Assembly (NCBI GenBank): GCA_023412715.1 | Contig: JAEZCC010000047.1 | Location: forward strand, 10,154 to 74,153 | Direction of reading: 5' to 3' | Length of the DNA stretch: 64,000 nt | From: Bacillota bacterium | Lineage (GTDB): Bacteria > Bacillota > Clostridia > Oscillospirales > Acutalibacteraceae | Shown: piece after piece, positions 34,139 to 43,532 of the stretch | Numbering within the stretch: the first letter of the stretch is position 1 | How the letters are laid out: each line of letters starts with the position of its first letter | Program-made: the position numbers and the translations under genes | The notes under the pieces: model-generated | Told to the model about the DNA's origin: nothing | Database searches by the model: none | The model's input: the letters and a program-made list of their open reading frames with translations, nothing else

Positions 34139-34229
34139 TTTTTTTGCGGTTCAACCCGCATTTTCCCTTTTCCGGCGGAACGCGCCGGAAAAAATTTTCT
34201 CACTGAAAAACAAGGGGTAGTAAAAAAAG

Positions 34230-35543
34230 ATGGAATCGTTTACCGAAGTCTGGAACCTTGTGTGCGTCTACTGCAAAAGCCGCATCACGGAGATTGCGTT
34301 TTCCACCTGGATCAGCCGCATGGAACCCGTAACGCTCGACTTCGCGGCCGGCGTCGCCGTTCTGCAGGTCCCGAACGAACTTCACCGGCAAACGGTTCTA
34401 CATTATTACATGGAGCTTCTGGGCGAGGCGTTCCGCCAGATTTTCAGCCAGGAGATCCAGATCCGCATCGTCCTTCCGGAAGAGACGGAGCCGGAGCAGA
34501 AAAAAGAGGAAGCGCGCGAAAACAGCGACAATTACGAATTCACGTTCGAAACCTATATTGTGGGCCCTTCGAACAAATTCGCCCACGCCGCATCCATGGC
34601 TGTCGCCAGCAAGCCGGCGACGCTTTACAACCCGCTTTTCATCTACGGGAACTCGGGCCTCGGCAAAACGCACCTTCTTTATGCCATCCGCAACGAGATC
34701 AACCGCACGAACCCCGAAATGAACATCATCTACATCAAGGGCGACGAGTTCACGAACGAGCTGATCGAGGCGATCCGCCGCGGCACGACCGGGGAATTCC
34801 ACCAGCGCTACCGGCGGGCCGACGTGCTGCTCGTGGACGACATCCAGTTCATCGCGGGCAAGGACTCGACGCAGGAGGAGTTCTTCCACACCTTCAACAC
34901 ACTCTACGAGGCGAAAAAGCAGATTGTGCTGACCTCGGACAGGCCCCCGAAAGACATCGCCACACTGGAAGAGCGCCTGCTGACCCGCTTCGAGTGGGGC
35001 CTTACCGCGGACATTCAGCCGCCGGACTTCGAGACGCGCATCGCCATCATCAAGCGCAAGGCCGAGCTGCTCAAGATCTCCCTGCCCGACCCCGTGATTG
35101 AATATATCGCCAACCGGCTCAAGAACAATATCCGCCAGCTGGAGGGCGCCGTCAAAAAAATGAAGGCATTCCACCTCCTGAACGGCGAGCCGTTCAACAT
35201 CCAGACGGCGCAGGCCGCCATCAGCGACATCATCAACAACGACCAACCGACGCCGCTGACCGTCGAGAAAATCATCGACGAGGTCGCGCGCACGTTCGGC
35301 GCCACGGTCGAGGACATCCGCTCTTCGAAACGCTCGGCCAACATCTCTTCCGCAAGGCAGGTCGCCATGTACGTCGTGCGCGAAATCACCCAAATGCCCA
35401 TGGTGGCCATCGGCAGGGAGTTCGGCAACCGCGATCACTCCACCGTGGTGTACGCCATTCAGCAGGTGGAAAAAAATATCCGCCGCGACCCGAAGACAAA
35501 GGCCACGGTCGAAGATATCATCAAGAATATCCGCGACAGGTGA
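34230..35543 (+). CDS. dnaA: Chromosomal replication initiator DnaA
   Basis: A 437-residue AAA+ initiator. Domain I (residues 1-80) with AFSTWISRMEPVTLDF; a short Glu-rich domain II; domain III with Walker A GNSGLGKTHLLYAI, Walker B VLLVDDIQFIAGK, sensor/arginine finger region LTRFEWGLTADIQPPDFETR; domain IV with the DnaA-box-binding signature FGNRDHSTVVYAIQQVEK. It binds DnaA boxes and melts the origin. ATG follows CAAGGGGTAG by 9 bases. Marks the replication origin of the chromosome. Confidence 0.97.
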   Translation: MESFTEVWNLVCVYCKSRITEIAFSTWISRMEPVTLDFAAGVAVLQVPNELHRQTVLHYYMELLGEAFRQIFSQEIQIRIVLPEETEPEQKKEEARENSDNYEFTFETYIVGPSNKFAHAASMAVASKPATLYNPLFIYGNSGLGKTHLLYAIRNEINRTNPEMNIIYIKGDEFTNELIEAIRRGTTGEFHQRYRRADVLLVDDIQFIAGKDSTQEEFFHTFNTLYEAKKQIVLTSDRPPKDIATLEERLLTRFEWGLTADIQPPDFETRIAIIKRKAELLKISLPDPVIEYIANRLKNNIRQLEGAVKKMKAFHLLNGEPFNIQTAQAAISDIINNDQPTPLTVEKIIDEVARTFGATVEDIRSSKRSANISSARQVAMYVVREITQMPMVAIGREFGNRDHSTVVYAIQQVEKNIRRDPKTKATVEDIIKNIRDR

Positions 35544-35862
35544 CGGGAAGAAACGCCCGGTTAAATTTTTTTCAACATTCCACATTTCTGTGAATAACCC
35601 ATTTTTCCGTGACCAAATTTCGCGCAGACATTTTAAACAAGTTTTCAACTTTCCCCACAAAGTTTTCAACATATTGTGGAAGAAACAGAAAACGGCGGAT
35701 TTTCCACCTAAAATTCCCACACCGCAGTCTGAAAACAAAACAGTGAAAAAACCGCGCCGCATCTCTCTTTTTCTTCCCTTTCCACTTTTCCGCGCCCCCT
35801 GCTCCTAATACTGAAAAAAATACTGACTTACTTGATATTTTATGAAAGCAGGCGATTCTTCC
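35544..35862. other. Probable oriC (dnaA-dnaN intergenic region)
   Basis: A gene-free, A/T-rich 319-bp strip in the classical origin position. TGTGAATAA at 35589-35597 is an exact TTATNCACA DnaA box on the minus strand. Weaker box-like sequences (one or two mismatches more) are CATTCCACA 35576, TTCCCCACA 35651, TGTGGAAGA 35675 and TTTTCCACC 35700. A run of A/T at 35814-35842 could be the unwinding element. The number and spacing of boxes cannot be settled by eye. Confidence 0.7.
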
Positions 35863-36969
35863 ATGCAGTTTACCTGTGACAGGCAAAAACTGAACGACGC
35901 CGTGTTGAATGTGCAGCGCACGGTTTCCGCAAAATCTTCCGTGCCGGCCCTTGAAGGAATTCTGCTGACCGCGCAGGAAGGAAGCGTGCGCCTGTGCGGC
36001 TTCGATCTTGAGATCGGCATGACGACGGAACTGCCGGCCGAGGTCGGGGAACCGGGTTCCATCGTCATGGGCGCCCGGCTGTTCGGCGACATCGTCAGGC
36101 GGCTCCCGCAGGACACCGTCAGCTTCCGTGCCGACGAAAAGCAGGTCGCACAGATAGAAAGCGGCGAAGCGTCCTTCTCCCTCGTCGGCATTCCGGCGCA
36201 GGAGTACCCGGAGCTTCCGCAGATCAGCGGCGACACGAACATCCGTCTTCCGTCGAACGTTCTGAAGGGCATGATCCGCCAGACGCTGTTCGCCGTGGCC
36301 GAGACGGACGCGAAACCGGTCCACACCGGCACGCTGTTCGAAATCGAGGGCGGCGAAATCCGCCTGATCTCCGTCGACGGGTACCGGCTGGCCATCCGCT
36401 GCGAGAAAATTCCGGGAGAGGACAAATGCAACTTTGTCGTGCCGGGCAAGACCCTCGGCGAAGTGATGAAGCTGCTGCCCGACAGCGACGACGAGACCGA
36501 AATTCTCGTGGGCCTGCGGCACATCCGCTTCCGCATCGGGGACTACGTCGTGATTTCGCGGCTTCTTGAAGGGGAATTTCTCGACTGGCGGGCCGCCCTG
36601 CCGAAGGAATGCTCGACGGAGGTCCGCGTCTCCGTCTCAGACCTCATCGGCAGCTTGGAACGCGTCTCGCTCATCATCACCGAGCGCCTGCGCAGCCCGG
36701 TGCGCTGTACGTTCGGGGAAGACGGCATCCGCTTGACCTGTTCGACGGCAATCGGCCGGGCGAACGACAGGCTCGGCGCGAAAATAACTGGCAAAGAAGT
36801 CGAGATCGGCTTCAACAGCCGCTACCTGCTCGACGCCCTGCGCAACTCGGAATGCGACGAAGTGAAAATACAGCTCAACGGCCCGCTGAGCCCCATGAAG
36901 GTACTGCCGGAGGAGGGGGACTCCTTTTTGTTCCTCGTGCTGCCGGTGCGCCTGAAAAGCGGGGATTGA
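35863..36969 (+). CDS. dnaN: DNA polymerase III beta subunit (sliding clamp)
   Basis: A 368-residue clamp subunit with three repeated domains. It begins MQFTCDRQKLNDAVLNVQRT and contains LPQISGDTNIRLPSNVLKGM, VDGYRLAIRCEKI and the C-terminal VLPVRL of the clamp. ATG at 35863 is preferred over the in-frame ATG at 35842 because AGCAGGCG precedes it and the family starts there. It tethers the polymerase to DNA. Confidence 0.96.
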   Translation: MQFTCDRQKLNDAVLNVQRTVSAKSSVPALEGILLTAQEGSVRLCGFDLEIGMTTELPAEVGEPGSIVMGARLFGDIVRRLPQDTVSFRADEKQVAQIESGEASFSLVGIPAQEYPELPQISGDTNIRLPSNVLKGMIRQTLFAVAETDAKPVHTGTLFEIEGGEIRLISVDGYRLAIRCEKIPGEDKCNFVVPGKTLGEVMKLLPDSDDETEILVGLRHIRFRIGDYVVISRLLEGEFLDWRAALPKECSTEVRVSVSDLIGSLERVSLIITERLRSPVRCTFGEDGIRLTCSTAIGRANDRLGAKITGKEVEIGFNSRYLLDALRNSECDEVKIQLNGPLSPMKVLPEEGDSFLFLVLPVRLKSGD

Positions 36970-36974
36970 AACGC

Positions 36975-37205
36975 ATGGAAAACGGTAAAGATATGGCAGT
37001 GGGGAAAATTGACACCGAGTTTATCCGGCTCGACGCATTTTTAAAGCTCTGCGGCGCGTTCGAGACGGGCGGGCAGGCGAAGGTCGCCATTCAGGGCGGG
37101 GAGGTCCTCGTCAACGGCGAAGTCTGCCGGCAGCGCGGCAGAAAACTGCGCCCGGGCGACACGGCCGCCTTCGGGGGAAAGACTTACGGGGTGGGCGCGG
37201 CGTGA
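36975..37205 (+). CDS. yaaA: S4-domain RNA-binding protein (YaaA type)
   Basis: A 76-residue S4 domain: EFIRLDAFLKLCGAFETGGQ, KVAIQGGEVLVNGEVCRQRG and RKLRPGDTAAFGG. It lies between dnaN and recF exactly as yaaA (rlbA) in Bacillus, where it is tied to ribosome assembly. The stop overlaps the recF start. An internal ATG (36993) could be used instead. Confidence 0.9.
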   Translation: MENGKDMAVGKIDTEFIRLDAFLKLCGAFETGGQAKVAIQGGEVLVNGEVCRQRGRKLRPGDTAAFGGKTYGVGAA

Positions 37206-38311
37206 AGATCCTGCGTTTTTCCTGGGAAAACTTCCGCAACCTTCCGTCCGGCGGGTTTTCCCCGAACGGGCGGGTCAACGTGCTTTTCGGGAAAAACGCG
37301 CAGGGCAAGACCAATCTGCTGGAAGCGATGTGGCTTTTCACCGGGGAACGGTCGTTCCGCGGCGCAAAGGACGCGGAGATGCTCGGCCCGCTGCCGCGGG
37401 AAACCGCGCTGCGGCTGGAATTTTCCGGCGGCGGCCGCGAGCAGGCCGCCGTCATCCGCTTTCCGGAGGGCAGGCGCAAAGCCGAGCTCAACGGCGTGCC
37501 GAAACGCTCCTGCTCCGCCCTCATCGGCGTATTCCAGGCGGCGGTGTTTTCACCGGAGCATCTTTCCCTGCTGCAGGGAGGGCCGGCCGGCCGCCGGGGG
37601 TTCGTCGACGCGGCGCTTTCGCAGCTGCGGCCGTCGTACGCCGCCCTGCTCGCGGAATACAACCGCGCGCTCGCGCAGCGCAACGCACTGCTCAAAGAGA
37701 TTCCGCGCAGGCCGGAGCTGCTGGACACGCTGGCCGTCTGGGACAGCCGCCTCGTGCGCGACGGGGAAAAAATCACCGTCTGGCGGAAGAAGTACCTCGA
37801 AAAAATCTCCGGTCCCGCGGAACGGTTCTACTCCGGCATGTGCCGGGGCAAAGAGGCGCTTTCGCTTTGCTACGAAGCCAGCACGCGATCCTTTGCGGAA
37901 GACCTCGCCGCCTGCCGCAGGACGGATCTTCTGACGGGGCATACCGGCGTGGGCCCGCACCGGGACGACGTCGGGGTGATGATTGACGGGAAGGACGCCA
38001 GGGCCTACGGATCGCAGGGGCAGAAGCGCTCCGCCGTCATCGCCATGAAGCTGGCGGAGGCGGAGATCCTGACGCAGGAAAGCGGCGAGACGCCGGTCGT
38101 CTTCCTGGACGACGTGCTCAGCGAGCTGGACGGGGAACGCCAGTCGTTCCTTCTGGAAAAGCTGGACGGGTTTCAGGTTTTCCTGACCTGCTGCGAACTG
38201 CCGGCAATGCCGGTTTCACCGGCCGGGACGGCGCAGACGGGCCTCCGGGCCCGCGGCGGCACCGTGTTTCATGTGGAACGCGGCGAGATGAGAGAGATCC
38301 CGGAAGCGTAA
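37202..38311 (+). CDS. recF: DNA replication/repair protein RecF
   Basis: A 369-residue ABC-type ATPase that loads RecA on gapped DNA. FRNLPSGGFSPNGRVNVLFG leads into Walker A GKNAQGKTNLLEAM, the ABC signature is AYGSQGQKRSAVIAMKLAE and Walker B VVFLDDVLSELDGERQ. GTG start, overlapping the S4 gene by 4 bases. A degenerate parS-like sequence lies in its last codons. Confidence 0.95.
   Translation: MKILRFSWENFRNLPSGGFSPNGRVNVLFGKNAQGKTNLLEAMWLFTGERSFRGAKDAEMLGPLPRETALRLEFSGGGREQAAVIRFPEGRRKAELNGVPKRSCSALIGVFQAAVFSPEHLSLLQGGPAGRRGFVDAALSQLRPSYAALLAEYNRALAQRNALLKEIPRRPELLDTLAVWDSRLVRDGEKITVWRKKYLEKISGPAERFYSGMCRGKEALSLCYEASTRSFAEDLAACRRTDLLTGHTGVGPHRDDVGVMIDGKDARAYGSQGQKRSAVIAMKLAEAEILTQESGETPVVFLDDVLSELDGERQSFLLEKLDGFQVFLTCCELPAMPVSPAGTAQTGLRARGGTVFHVERGEMREIPEA
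38265..38280. other. parS-like site 3 (3' end of recF)
   Basis: TGTTTCATGTGGAACG differs in two bases from parS sites 1 and 2. It may be a weaker ParB site or chance. Confidence 0.5.
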
Positions 38312-38324
38312 TGGAGGATTTTGC

Positions 38325-38615
38325 ATGTATCTGCATCTCGGGCAGGATATCGTGATACGGATGGAGACAATCGTGGGCATTTTCGACCTTGAGACCTCCA
38401 CCATCTCGAACACGACGCGCGACTACCTCGCCGCGGCGCAGAAAGCCGGGTGCGTCGTCGGCATTTCCCGGGAAATGCCGAAATCGTTCATCCTCTGCTG
38501 CGGGAAGGACGGCCGCCGCACGGTCTACACGTCGCAGATTTCGACCTCGACGCTGCTGAAACGGGCCGGGTTCTCGAACGATCTTTCGAACTTCAGGGAA
38601 AAGGAAAAGCCATGA
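38325..38615 (+). CDS. remB: Extracellular matrix regulator RemB (DUF370, YaaB type)
   Basis: A 96-residue DUF370 protein starting MYLHLGQDIVIRMETIVGIF DLETST-like, with QKAGCVVGISREMPKSFILC and a final TSQISTSTLLKRAG. The position recF-remB-gyrB is the same as in Bacillus. RemA/RemB-type proteins bind DNA and activate matrix genes in Bacillus; the role in Clostridia is not known. A perfect Noc-site palindrome is embedded in the ISREMP codons. Confidence 0.9.
   Translation: MYLHLGQDIVIRMETIVGIFDLETSTISNTTRDYLAAAQKAGCVVGISREMPKSFILCCGKDGRRTVYTSQISTSTLLKRAGFSNDLSNFREKEKP
38463..38476. other. Perfect Noc-binding-site match inside remB
   Basis: ATTTCCCGGGAAAT equals the Bacillus Noc consensus. 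The symmetry is larger than the consensus: 38458-38481 is a 24-bp perfect palindrome, flanks TCGGC and GCCGA included. Confidence 0.8.
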
Positions 38616-38989
38616 GAATGAGAAAGCCCAAATGCCCCTACTGCGGGGACAGACTGAATTACGCGAAGACCTGGACGCTGAAACGCCGCGGGGAGTATAT
38701 CTGCCCGAAATGCGGCGGCCTTTCGAACGTGCGGCTCGACCCGCTGCTGTACCGGATCGGGATTGCCGCGCTGGTCGCGGAGGCCGGCTTCTTCGCGGCC
38801 GGCTGGTTCGCCGGGCCTTTCGGCTCCGCCGTATGGACGGTGCCGGGCATCATTCTTCCGGCCGCGCTGTTCTTTCTCGTCTCCGTCTTTTTCGTGCGGC
38901 TGAAAAAGCCGGCCCCGCCGCGCCCGCATCCGGAGCCGCGGTCGCCTGAGGCGTACGCCCCGCCTGGCCGTGCCGCGCCGCCGCGCTGA
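38612..38989 (+). CDS. Zinc-ribbon membrane protein (cxxc_20_cxxc-like) 1
   Basis: A 125-residue protein. N-terminal zinc ribbon CPYCG (Cys8, Cys11) and CPKCG (Cys31, Cys34) with 19 residues between, then two hydrophobic helices (about 50-72 and 78-100, GIAALVAEAGFFAAGWFAG and GIILPAALFFLVSVFFV), and a Pro-rich basic tail. The layout resembles the small clostridial cxxc_20_cxxc family, whose function is unknown. It overlaps remB by 4 bases and is followed by a related gene, so both seem to belong to the remB message. Confidence 0.75.
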   Translation: MRMRKPKCPYCGDRLNYAKTWTLKRRGEYICPKCGGLSNVRLDPLLYRIGIAALVAEAGFFAAGWFAGPFGSAVWTVPGIILPAALFFLVSVFFVRLKKPAPPRPHPEPRSPEAYAPPGRAAPPR

Positions 38990-39005
38990 AAAGGGAGGAA
39001 ACGCT

Positions 39006-39305
39006 ATGCTGAAGCTTCCCCTGTGCCCCTACTGCGGGGCGAGATTCCTTTACGGGCAGGTCAGGAAAAGCAGGTTCCGCAAGACCGGGGTCTGCCCCCA
39101 CTGCGGCGAAAAATTCCGCATTACAAGCTGGCGCGGGCTTCTGGCTCTGCTTCCTTCGGCCGCCGTTCTGATGGTCGGCCTCAACGTTCTGCTGATGCAG
39201 ATACCGGAAATGAGCCTTCCGGCTCTTTCCTTTGTCACGGCGGCCGGCGTGACCGCCACCTATTTTCTGCTCCCCTATACCGTCCGCTACGTCCCGCGGA
39301 CATAG
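39006..39305 (+). CDS. Zinc-ribbon membrane protein (cxxc_20_cxxc-like) 2
   Basis: A 99-residue relative of the preceding protein: CPYCG (Cys7, Cys10), CPHCG (Cys30, Cys33) with the same 19-residue spacing, then two hydrophobic segments (LLALLPSAAVLMVGLNVLLM and LPALSFVTAAGVTATYFLLP). ATG at 39006 has GGGAGGAAACG in front. Tandem duplication is likely. No function can be assigned. Confidence 0.75.
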   Translation: MLKLPLCPYCGARFLYGQVRKSRFRKTGVCPHCGEKFRITSWRGLLALLPSAAVLMVGLNVLLMQIPEMSLPALSFVTAAGVTATYFLLPYTVRYVPRT

Positions 39306-41513
<2,208 letters not shown>

Positions 41514-41656
41514 TGTTCCGTGCCGGATAGAGAGATTTCGCGCTTTTTTGCGCCGTGTCTGACTTTTAATGAAGATAAGCCCGCGGAGCGGACGAAGGAA
41601 AGGCGCTCTGCGCCGAAGGACACGCGTGTGTCCTCGCTCTGAAAGGAGAAATCTGT

Positions 41657-42364
41657 ATGGAGACCTATTTCACGCAGAATACGGGAAACGGAGACCGCCG
41701 GGAAGAGGAGAAGCCGGAGCCCGGCGGCGACGGCCTCCCTGAACGAAGTAGCGCGCCCCGCGCCGGCTCGCCGGAACAAGACCGGCCCCGCCTGATCGCG
41801 GACGACACGGAGGCGTTTGAAGACCAGCGCACGGGCATAGAGGCTTCTTTTCAGCTGGAAGAGGAAGAGCTCTACCGCAGCCTGAAACGGATCGAGCTCT
41901 GCGGCTCGCGCCGGATTCTGTCGGTCACGGGGGCGGTGCTGCTCGTGTGCCCCATGGCGCTGTTCCTGGCGGAGGGTCTGCAGACCGGCAAGCCCTCGGC
42001 CTTCCTGCAGGCGGTAAGCTGGGCCATGCTGTCCCTGCTGTTTTTGCTCGGGCCGCTTTTCACCATACATAGCCGCGCGAAAAACTGCGCGCGCAGCGGC
42101 GGCGTGCGCGTCAGGATCTACCCGGACCGCGTCGTGACCGAGCAGGGGGCGGTCCGGTGGGAAATCCCGCTCGACGGCACCTGCGAATACGTTCTGGCCG
42201 AGAACGTCCTTGTGCTGGCGGCCGTGGATCCCCGCCGCCCCGGCGGAATCGGGCCGGCGCGCGTCACCGTTCTGCCGCTCCGGTGCTTCAGCCCCGACGA
42301 GCTGCCGGAGGTTCAGGCCATGATCTACGCGGGGGCGAAGCCGCGCAGAAAACGGGGCTTCTGA
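41657..42364 (+). CDS. YcxB-like membrane protein 1
   Basis: A 235-residue protein. About 75 N-terminal polar residues (Glu/Pro/Gly-rich), then two hydrophobic helices (LSVTGAVLLVCPMALFLAEG and AVSWAMLSLLFLLGPLFTI), then a soluble part with VRIYPDRVVTEQGAVRWEIP and a YVLAENVLVLAA strand pair, ending in a basic RRKRGF. The fold pattern (two TM helices, then a PH-like beta domain) is that of the YcxB-like family, of unknown function. It opens a three-gene cassette between gyrB and gyrA. Confidence 0.7.
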   Translation: METYFTQNTGNGDRREEEKPEPGGDGLPERSSAPRAGSPEQDRPRLIADDTEAFEDQRTGIEASFQLEEEELYRSLKRIELCGSRRILSVTGAVLLVCPMALFLAEGLQTGKPSAFLQAVSWAMLSLLFLLGPLFTIHSRAKNCARSGGVRVRIYPDRVVTEQGAVRWEIPLDGTCEYVLAENVLVLAAVDPRRPGGIGPARVTVLPLRCFSPDELPEVQAMIYAGAKPRRKRGF

Positions 42365-42382
42365 CCCCGAAAGGAGGCTGCC

Positions 42383-42949
42383 ATGCCGGAAAAGGAACAG
42401 CAACCGATCTGCTTTGAGCAGACGCTCGGCGAAGAGGATTTCGCGCGCGCCCGCCGCGCCCTGAACTACTGCGTCTCCCCCTGGCGCCGGCACACCGTGC
42501 GCGCGGGCGTCTGCGTGACCGCGGCCGCCGTGGCCGCCTCGTTTCTGCCGCTGTACGGCAGGCATTTCGCCTCCGCCGTGTTCCCGTCGCTGCTGATCTG
42601 CGCGCTTCTTGTCGCGGCGGGCGCGTTCTTTTTCCTGCAGCCGCTTGCCGAGACGCGCCGGGCGCAGAAGGCGTACCGCTCCTGCAGGCTGATGGCCCTG
42701 CCCGTCCGCTTCTGCGCCGGCAGGGACCGCGCGGAATGGAAAAACCGGTATGAAAGCTGCACGGAGTACTGGACGGATTTCACGTTCTGCGCCGAGACGC
42801 CGACGCTTTTCGTGGCCGCCGGGGGCCGCGGCCGGGGAATGCTGGCCGTCAAAAAGGCCGGGATGGAACAGGGCGGATGCGAAAAGCTTTCCCTGCTGCT
42901 TTCGAACGCGTTCGCCGGAAGGTATTATGTTCTGAAAAGAGACGTCTGA
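42383..42949 (+). CDS. YcxB-like membrane protein 2
   Basis: A 188-residue relative: polar N-terminus, two hydrophobic helices (TVRAGVCVTAAAVAASFLPL and FPSLLICALLVAAGAFFFLQ), then a beta-rich part with DFTFCAETPTLFVAAGGRGR and a C-terminal helix GGCEKLSLLLSNAF. It starts 19 bp after the previous gene with AAAGGAGGCTGCC upstream. Four to six cysteines occur in the soluble part without zinc-ribbon spacing. Function unknown. Confidence 0.68.
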   Translation: MPEKEQQPICFEQTLGEEDFARARRALNYCVSPWRRHTVRAGVCVTAAAVAASFLPLYGRHFASAVFPSLLICALLVAAGAFFFLQPLAETRRAQKAYRSCRLMALPVRFCAGRDRAEWKNRYESCTEYWTDFTFCAETPTLFVAAGGRGRGMLAVKKAGMEQGGCEKLSLLLSNAFAGRYYVLKRDV

Positions 42950-42971
42950 ATTCCGGGAGGAGGAAGGATCC

Positions 42972-43532
42972 GTGGTACCTGTTACGGTCAGCTTTGCCGT
43001 TACGCGGGAGGATTACCTCGACTGGCGCACCGCGCAGATGAAGCATGCCATGACCCGCGCGTACCGGCAGACCGTGAAGCTGACCGGCGCTTATCTGCTC
43101 GTCTTTGCCTTGATGATGCTTGCTCTGGGCATCGGCGCGGGCTGGCCGACAAAATGGCCGGCCGCCGTCGCCGCGGCGGGAGGCATCGTCCTGCTGTTCC
43201 TCCTCAACCCGACGCTTTTCGCGCTGACGCGCCTCAGGGCCGCGGAGGAGTTCGATTCCGGCCGGGCGGGCACCCCGTCGCAGAGTGTGCGGTTCTGCCC
43301 GGACCGCATCGAGATCCGCTCCGAGCGGTACGAGGCGTCCCTCCCCTACGGCATGCTGTTCTGCGCCTACGAGGACGGCGCGGTTTTCCTTTTGTACACG
43401 GGCGCGGGCGAATGCCGCTGCGTCCCGAAAAGAGCCATGGCCCCCGGCGACTGCGAAAAAGTGGAAGCGCTTCTCGCGGACCGGCTGAAACAGAAATTTA
43501 TACAGGAAGGTGCCCGTGAATGGACGAAATAG
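42972..43532 (+). CDS. YcxB-like membrane protein 3
   Basis: A 186-residue protein and the clearest YcxB-like member: [20 protein letters not shown] at the start, two helices ([20 protein letters not shown] and [20 protein letters not shown]), then [20 protein letters not shown], a [20 protein letters not shown] strand, [23 protein letters not shown] start with GGGAGGAGGAAGG 4-5 bases upstream. The end overlaps gyrA by 13 bases, so gyrA translation is coupled to this gene. Confidence 0.72.
   Translation: MVPVTVSFAVTREDYLDWRTAQMKHAMTRAYRQTVKLTGAYLLVFALMMLALGIGAGWPTKWPAAVAAAGGIVLLFLLNPTLFALTRLRAAEEFDSGRAGTPSQSVRFCPDRIEIRSERYEASLPYGMLFCAYEDGAVFLLYTGAGECRCVPKRAMAPGDCEKVEALLADRLKQKFIQEGAREWTK

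Noticed and set aside
33837..34229. oriC upstream of dnaA
   Set aside because: No good DnaA box was found there, while an exact box and several weak ones lie in the dnaA-dnaN strip; the upstream strip can be explained by the two divergent promoters.
33932..35101. Plus-strand frame overlapping the dnaA leader and dnaA
   Set aside because: Out of frame with the certain dnaA gene and rich in Arg/His/Pro, a shadow.
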